Source: Bifidobacteriaceae bacterium
GTDB taxonomy: Bacteria > Actinomycetota > Actinomycetes > Actinomycetales > WQXJ01
DNA: 10,000 nucleotides
Reading direction: 5' to 3'
Assembly (NCBI GenBank): GCA_031265345.1
Contig: JAISCU010000171.1
Location: 1 to 10,000 of the forward strand
Positions 6,465 to 10,000 of the stretch are shown one piece after another. Position 1 is the first letter of the stretch. Each line of letters opens with the position of its first letter. A program made the translations under genes and the position numbers. The notes under the pieces are model-generated. The model searched no databases, was not told where the DNA came from, and worked only from the letters and a program-made list of their open reading frames with translations.

Positions 6465-6537
6465 CCGATGCCGCCCGCCCGGCTTCCGCGTTTGCGCAGG
6501 TCGCGAGGACGGCGGCTCTCGCGTCCCTCTGGGGCCG

Positions 6538-6599
6538 TGTCCGCAAGCGGCTTCAATTGGTGGCCGGGTCGAGTTGAAGCCAGTTGTGGACACCGACGC
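6538..6599. repeat. 62-bp hairpin repeat, copy 2
   Basis: Exact second copy, 135 bp downstream of copy 1, with a 73-bp unrelated spacer between them. Perfect identity beside decayed sequence means recent duplication, gene conversion or selection. Two copies with a long spacer do not make a CRISPR array. Confidence 0.85.
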
Positions 6600-6795
6600 G
6601 GGTTGCGCGGCGACCGCGCTGACCGCGCCGACGCGGGATTGATCGACTGGACCTTCGCCGCGCTGGCCCGCGTCGGTTTCGGATAGTCTCGCCGCCGGCT
6701 CCCGCTCTGCAGCGCCATGGATAGGCCTCCCACCGTCTTGCCCCAAGTTGATCGCGAAAAGGGTTGGGCATGCTCGTCGCTGGGGGACTACGGAG

Positions 6796-6954
6796 TCACT
6801 CTTCGAATCCACTGCCGGTGAGCAGGAACTCAATGTCGTCCTCGATGGCGGCGCGGCGCCGGTCGAGTTCTTCAAGGTCGTGGCCAAGCGCGTTGACCTG
6901 GATGGAGTGTCTGATTGGGCCGATGCGACGCGACGACCGCGCGCAGTGAGTCAA
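6796..6954 (-). CDS. Unassigned short open frame, possible gene remnant
   Basis: A 52-codon frame from TTG 6954 to TGA 6798-6796, without a ribosome site. The C-terminal half (ALGHDLEELDRRRAAIEDD then IEFLLTGSGFEE) has the charged, heptad-like composition of a real coiled-coil helix and a high GC third position, unlike random reverse-strand sequence here. I do not recognise the family. It could be the tail of an antitoxin, regulator or transposase whose 5' part is lost. The proposed start lies inside the yoeB relic, which argues against an intact gene. Confidence 0.22.
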   Translation of the reverse strand: MTHCARSSRRIGPIRHSIQVNALGHDLEELDRRRAAIEDDIEFLLTGSGFEE

Positions 6955-6981
6955 TCGTCGCAATAGAGGCGAAGCCTGGAG
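6940..6981 (-). pseudogene. Decayed yoeB 3' fragment
   Basis: The stretch aligns to 5540-5594, the region after fitB plus the last codons of the intact yoeB. The 11-mer GTCAATCGTCG around the stop is shared exactly. CGCGCAG before it and GCCTG-N-AG after it also match, with one extra base and about 13 bases missing. On the minus strand it reads QA, a 1-nt shift, then RLYCDD-stop against QARFHYDD-stop. The fragment is short, but it lies in the same order and orientation as the DUF3097 and fitB relics, which makes chance similarity unlikely. Confidence 0.6.
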
Positions 6982-7007
6982 GGTGACCGACCCCTCCGGT
7001 TGGCTTC
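6971..7007 (-). terminator. Hairpin terminator candidate at the 3' end of the NfnBA-like gene
   Basis: Nested inverted repeats GAAGCC (6971-6976)/GGCTTC (7002-7007) and GGAGGG (6978-6983)/CCCTCC (6992-6997) form a two-part GC-rich stem. It overlaps the stop codon of the minus-strand gene. There is no U-tract, as is common for actinobacterial terminators. Confidence 0.55.
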
Positions 7008-9828
7008 AGGCGAGGCCGTGGCGCTGGCGGCTGGCCGCCTCCTGGGCCTTGAACAGGTTGAAGCGCGGCAGGAACTTGTCCCAGTCGATCGAGTGGGCGT
7101 CGATCTCGGGGCCGTCGATGCAGGCGTGCTTCCGGACCAGTTTGCCGTCGATCACCACCGGGACCATGCAGGCTCCGCACATGCCGGTGGCGTCGACCAT
7201 GATCGAGTTCAAGGACGCGACCGTCGGGGTCCCGAACTCGCGGGTCAGGTCCGCGACCGCCCGCATCATCAAGGGCGGGCCGATCGCCACGACCTCGGCC
7301 ACCCTCCGTGCAGCCGTCCCGCCGCGCTCGGCCTCGAGCATCTCGGCCAGAGGCGTGGTGACGAAGCCTTTGACGCCGAATGAGCCGTCGTTGGTGGCGT
7401 AGACCACGTCCAGTTGGTCGCCGTGCAAGGCCTGCAACTGTCCCACCCGCTCGAAGTCCTGGTCCCAGAACATCAAGTCCGCCGAGCGGAAGCCGGAGAT
7501 CAACGTCACATGGTTGCCCAGGCGCAAGTGTTCGCGCATGATCGGGTAGACGGGCGGCAGCCCCAGGCCACCGGCCGTGAACACGACGGTCTGGTCAGCG
7601 TCGTAATGATGCAGGTCAGAGGGCCGCCCCAGAGGACCGGCGATGCCGGCGAAGGCCTGGCCCACGGTCATCTCGTTGATGATGTGGGAGGACGCGCCCA
7701 CGTCTTGCACCACCAAGGTGACAGTTCCCGCCTCCACCGACCAGTCGGCCAGGGTCAGCGGGATCAACTCTCCTCCCACCCACGGAAGGACCCGCACGAA
7801 CTGGCCCGCCCGCGCGCTCGCCGCCACGGCCGGGGCGCGGACCTCGAACTCCTCGATCCCGGGCGAGAGATGATGCTTGGCCACGATCACAGGAGTGGAG
7901 GCGGCCGCCTCGGTGTAAGCCAAGGCGCTGGCCACGCAATCGCCCACCGATTCCGGCGGCGCGGATTCGATCAAAGCCAGGATCTCGCGGGCGGCGGACT
8001 GGCCGTCCCCGGCCGCGAGGATAGCGGTCGAACCGCCCCGAGCGGCATCGCCGCCCGTGAAAACCCCGTTCAGCGTGGTCTCCTGGGTGCCGGAGCCGCC
8101 AAGGTCGATGGTGCCCCAGCGCGACACCGACAGTCGCGGCTCGGAGTCCTTGATGATCGGGTTGGCGGCGTTGCCCAGCGCCATGATCGCCAGGTCCACG
8201 GCCATGGGCTCGCTGCGGCCGGTCCGAACGGGGCGGCGGCGGCCGGAATCGTCCGGCTCGCCCAGTTCCATGATGTCCACCACTGCCGAGACGACGAAGC
8301 CCGTGTCCGGGTCTCCCAGGAACTCGCTCGGCGACCGCAGCACGGCCAGGGCGATGCCCTCCTCGAGGGCGTGCTCCAACTCCTCGACGCGCGCGGGCAT
8401 CTCCGCCTTGGTGCGCCGGTACACAATGGTCACGTTGCCGCCCAGCCGCTTGGCCGTGCGGGCGGCGTCCATGGCGGTGTTCCCGCCCCCGACCACGATC
8501 ACATTCTTGCCCCGCACCACCGGCAGCGGCGTCTCCGCGCCCTCGCGGTGCGCCTGCATCAGGTTCACCCTGGTCAGGAACTCGTTGGCGGACATCACGC
8601 CGAGCAGGTGCTCGCCCGGCACGCCGGTGAACATGGGCAGCCCGGCGCCGGTTCCGACGAAGATCTTCCAGAAGCCAGCTTCTTGCAACTGCGCCAACGT
8701 GGCGGTCTTGCCGACCACGAAGTTGGTCACGAAGCGCCCGCCCAGCAGCCGGATCTTGGCGACCACGTCATCGATCAACTGGTTCGGCAGCCGGAACTCG
8801 GGGATGCCGTAGCGCAGCACGCCACCAAGCTCGTGGAAGGCCTCGAAGACAGTCACCGGGAAGCCCTCGGCGGCCAGCAGGTAGGCGCTGATCAGGCCGG
8901 ACGGGCCGGAACCGACTACCGCGACCGGCGGGCGCAGCGCCACCGACCAAGGATCGGGCGTGCCAGCGAACCTCTGCACGGCTCCGTCGGGCGAGACCAG
9001 CTTGTCCCGCTCCGGCAAGAACCACTCCAGTTGTCCAATGGACATCGGATGCTTGTGCAGGCAGACGCCTTGGCACTGAAGCTCTTGGGGGCAGACCCGG
9101 CCGGTCACGTTGGGGAGCGGGTTGGCTTTCTCAAGCATCGCCAGCGCTTCGGAGAACTTGCCGCAGCCGATCAACTCGAACATCTCCGGGATGTGGATTC
9201 GCACCGGGCAGCCGCCGGTGGGCGGCCCGTGCTCGACCAGGAACTTGCCCAGTTCGCAGGGCGCGTCGGCGCACTGCTTGTCGCGGATCGCCTCCAGCCA
9301 GACGAACAGGTCCACGTCTCGCCGCGTGAAGCCCAGGTCCATGTAGCCCAGATAGCCCTTGTTGACCAGTTCGAAATCGGCCGACCGGTCCTCGGCCGGG
9401 CGGATGTAGGGCTCGATGCCGTTGCCCGCCGGCCAATCGTTCGACAGGCCCGCGAACATCGGGTAGCGGTCGGACAGATGCGCGTCGAGCGCCCGCATGA
9501 ACATGCGCTTCTTGCCGATCGGCAGGTTCCAGATGAAGCGCATCACCAGGGTCGAGGTGTCGTCCTCGCGCTGCAGCATGTCCCACAGCCGCACGACGAA
9601 GTCGGCGGAGAGCTCCTCGCCCCGGAACGCCATGGCGACCGCCATCGCGCCGTCGGCTATGAACATGTCGCGGAAAGCCCTGGGGTTCGCCGCCAGCCGC
9701 CGCTCGAGGACCTTCAACTGGCCGTGGAACGAGGCCACCTCGGGCGTGGTCTCGAGCTGCCGCAGCCTGGCCGCGCTGGCGTCGAGGCTCGCCTTGGCGC
9801 TGGCCCATTCGGTGACCGGCGCGCTCAC
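7006..9828 (-). CDS. NfnB-NfnA-type fused flavoprotein (glutamate-synthase-beta-like plus PyrK/FNR-like oxidoreductase)
   Basis: A 940-residue protein. Residues 1 to about 150 are an unassigned, probably helical extension. About 150-640 form a GltD/NfnB-like module with Fe-S motifs QCADAPC (Cys186, Cys191), GGCPV (Cys207) and GRVCPQELQCQGVC (Cys246, 252, 256), Glu268 in IGQLEWF, FAD loop GSGPSG (306-311), NADPH loop GGGNTA (447-452), and GGDAARGGSTAILAAGDGQS (592-611). About 648-940 form an NfnA/PyrK-like module with AGQFVRVLP (674-682), TAGGLGLPP (751-759) and [2Fe-2S] motif VDATGMCGAC, with Asp879, Cys884, Cys887 and Cys903. Nfn couples NADH, NADPH and ferredoxin by flavin bifurcation. NADPH:acceptor or sulfide dehydrogenase activity is an alternative. 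GTG 9828 overlaps the upstream stop, with GGAG 8 nt ahead. An upstream in-frame start would run into the preceding gene. Confidence 0.85.
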   Translation of the reverse strand: MSAPVTEWASAKASLDASAARLRQLETTPEVASFHGQLKVLERRLAANPRAFRDMFIADGAMAVAMAFRGEELSADFVVRLWDMLQREDDTSTLVMRFIWNLPIGKKRMFMRALDAHLSDRYPMFAGLSNDWPAGNGIEPYIRPAEDRSADFELVNKGYLGYMDLGFTRRDVDLFVWLEAIRDKQCADAPCELGKFLVEHGPPTGGCPVRIHIPEMFELIGCGKFSEALAMLEKANPLPNVTGRVCPQELQCQGVCLHKHPMSIGQLEWFLPERDKLVSPDGAVQRFAGTPDPWSVALRPPVAVVGSGPSGLISAYLLAAEGFPVTVFEAFHELGGVLRYGIPEFRLPNQLIDDVVAKIRLLGGRFVTNFVVGKTATLAQLQEAGFWKIFVGTGAGLPMFTGVPGEHLLGVMSANEFLTRVNLMQAHREGAETPLPVVRGKNVIVVGGGNTAMDAARTAKRLGGNVTIVYRRTKAEMPARVEELEHALEEGIALAVLRSPSEFLGDPDTGFVVSAVVDIMELGEPDDSGRRRPVRTGRSEPMAVDLAIMALGNAANPIIKDSEPRLSVSRWGTIDLGGSGTQETTLNGVFTGGDAARGGSTAILAAGDGQSAAREILALIESAPPESVGDCVASALAYTEAAASTPVIVAKHHLSPGIEEFEVRAPAVAASARAGQFVRVLPWVGGELIPLTLADWSVEAGTVTLVVQDVGASSHIINEMTVGQAFAGIAGPLGRPSDLHHYDADQTVVFTAGGLGLPPVYPIMREHLRLGNHVTLISGFRSADLMFWDQDFERVGQLQALHGDQLDVVYATNDGSFGVKGFVTTPLAEMLEAERGGTAARRVAEVVAIGPPLMMRAVADLTREFGTPTVASLNSIMVDATGMCGACMVPVVIDGKLVRKHACIDGPEIDAHSIDWDKFLPRFNLFKAQEAASRQRHGLA

Positions 9829-10000
9829 TTGATGATCTCCGCGTCGCAGTTGGCCCTGACCCGCGCGATCCGCTTGGTGAGCTCGGGCGTCACCTCGAGC
9901 CCGTCCAGGGCGCCGTCGATCATCCGCGCCACCACCTGTGCCTCGCCGTCCACCACTATCGTGGTTTTCTCGAACAGTTGGGGGAGCTCCTGGTAACACG
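9825..10000 (-). CDS. C-terminal part of an unrecognised gene upstream of the NfnBA-like gene
   Basis: The last 57 codons plus TGA (9827-9825) of a minus-strand gene whose start lies beyond the window. The visible tail contains YQELPQLFEKTTIVVDGEAQ and then MIDGALDGLEVTPELTKRIA, RVRANCDAEIIK. It looks like a soluble mixed alpha/beta protein with one cysteine. I do not recognise the family. The stop overlaps the GTG of the flavoprotein (GTGA), so the two are translationally coupled and probably work together, perhaps as subunits or partner enzymes. The much longer plus-strand open frame opposite this region is a codon-bias shadow. Confidence 0.75.
   Translation of the reverse strand, partial: CYQELPQLFEKTTIVVDGEAQVVARMIDGALDGLEVTPELTKRIARVRANCDAEIIK

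Larger units (their letters stand above)
6337..6727. mobile_element. MITE-like element with 12-bp terminal inverted repeats
   Basis: GGCCTATCCATG (6337-6348) and its exact reverse complement (6716-6727) bracket about 390 bp. A second matching pair, GGAGCCGG (6370-6377) and CCGGCTCC (6695-6702), lies just inside, as if longer inverted ends had suffered indels. The word CCCACC occurs just outside both ends (6327-6332 and 6729-6734) and could be a target duplication, though its distances to the ends differ (4 and 1 nt). No transposase is encoded. The element holds two identical 62-bp hairpin repeats. The fitB relic loses its similarity right at the left end, as expected for an insertion. An ancient IS remnant is the alternative. 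Confidence 0.5.
6074..7005. other. 930-bp accessory interval without a complete recognised gene
   Basis: Between yefM and the stop of the NfnBA-like gene I see no full-length recognisable gene. The interval contains the yefM operator, three decayed gene fragments collinear with the intact TA region to its left, a MITE-like element with two identical hairpin repeats, a 52-codon unassigned minus-strand frame, and a terminator for the minus-strand gene. The short stretches at 6108-6143, 6195-6213 and 6728-6795 show nothing I can name. Confidence 0.7.

Noticed and set aside
6403..6599. CRISPR array
   Set aside because: Only two copies, the identical part is 62 bp (too long), the spacer is 73 bp, no third unit exists and no cas genes are nearby.
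6141..6887. Minus-strand frame of 248 codons across the repeats
   Set aside because: It runs through the fitB and DUF3097 relics antisense and reads the same repeat peptide twice, once per 62-bp copy. This is an open frame by composition, not a gene.
7414..9996. An 860-codon open frame on the plus strand
   Set aside because: It lies wholly opposite the minus-strand flavoprotein, whose domains and cofactor motifs are unmistakable. The His/Arg/Gly/Gln-rich product with no motifs is the usual shadow of high-GC coding DNA.
1..10000. tRNA or rRNA genes
   Set aside because: I saw no cloverleaf with a GTTCGANNC T-loop or rRNA signature on either strand, but could not run a dedicated search.

Overview
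The window is very GC-rich (roughly two thirds G+C by eye) and reads as chromosomal DNA of an actinobacterium (Actinomycetota). The clearest marker is the Pup-system pair ARC/Mpa ATPase and Dop, next to the actinobacterial DUF3097 family. The fused NfnB/NfnA-type flavoprotein at the right end suggests anaerobic or facultative metabolism. I cannot place the organism more narrowly.

Layout, left to right. (1) 1-615, plus strand: the C-terminal part of the 16S rRNA m5C methyltransferase RsmB, interrupted by an Asp-rich repetitive insertion of about 130 residues. (2) 781-4795, plus strand: a tight operon arc-dop-DUF3097 whose genes overlap by 4 nt (ATGA). The ARC lacks the C-terminal Gly-Gln-Tyr-Leu tail used to dock on the 20S proteasome, and neither pup nor 20S genes follow dop. 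This suggests a pupylation system that unfolds or recycles proteins without a proteasome core. (3) 4830-6107: two toxin-antitoxin modules in convergent orientation, fitAB (RHH plus PIN) on plus and yefM-yoeB on minus. Each has a GTGA overlap, each has operator-like palindromes upstream, and one hairpin sits between them. (4) 6108-7005: no complete gene that I can recognise, but rich in structure. It holds decayed, collinear fragments of the DUF3097 3' end, the fitB 3' end and the yoeB 3' end, i.e. a ghost of a tandem copy of region 3. That copy is split by about 600 bp carrying a MITE-like element (12-bp terminal inverted repeats) with two identical 62-bp hairpin repeats, plus a short open frame of unknown origin. 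(5) 7006-10000, minus strand: a 940-residue NfnB-NfnA fusion flavoprotein with an unassigned N-terminal extension, translationally coupled to an upstream gene that runs off the window.

How the genes work together: ARC (unfoldase) and Dop (depupylase) act on pupylated proteins, and DUF3097 is co-translated with them but has no known role. The TA modules and the decayed duplicate look like an accessory insertion zone between two housekeeping blocks. The right-hand operon is probably an electron-transfer or electron-bifurcating flavoenzyme system.
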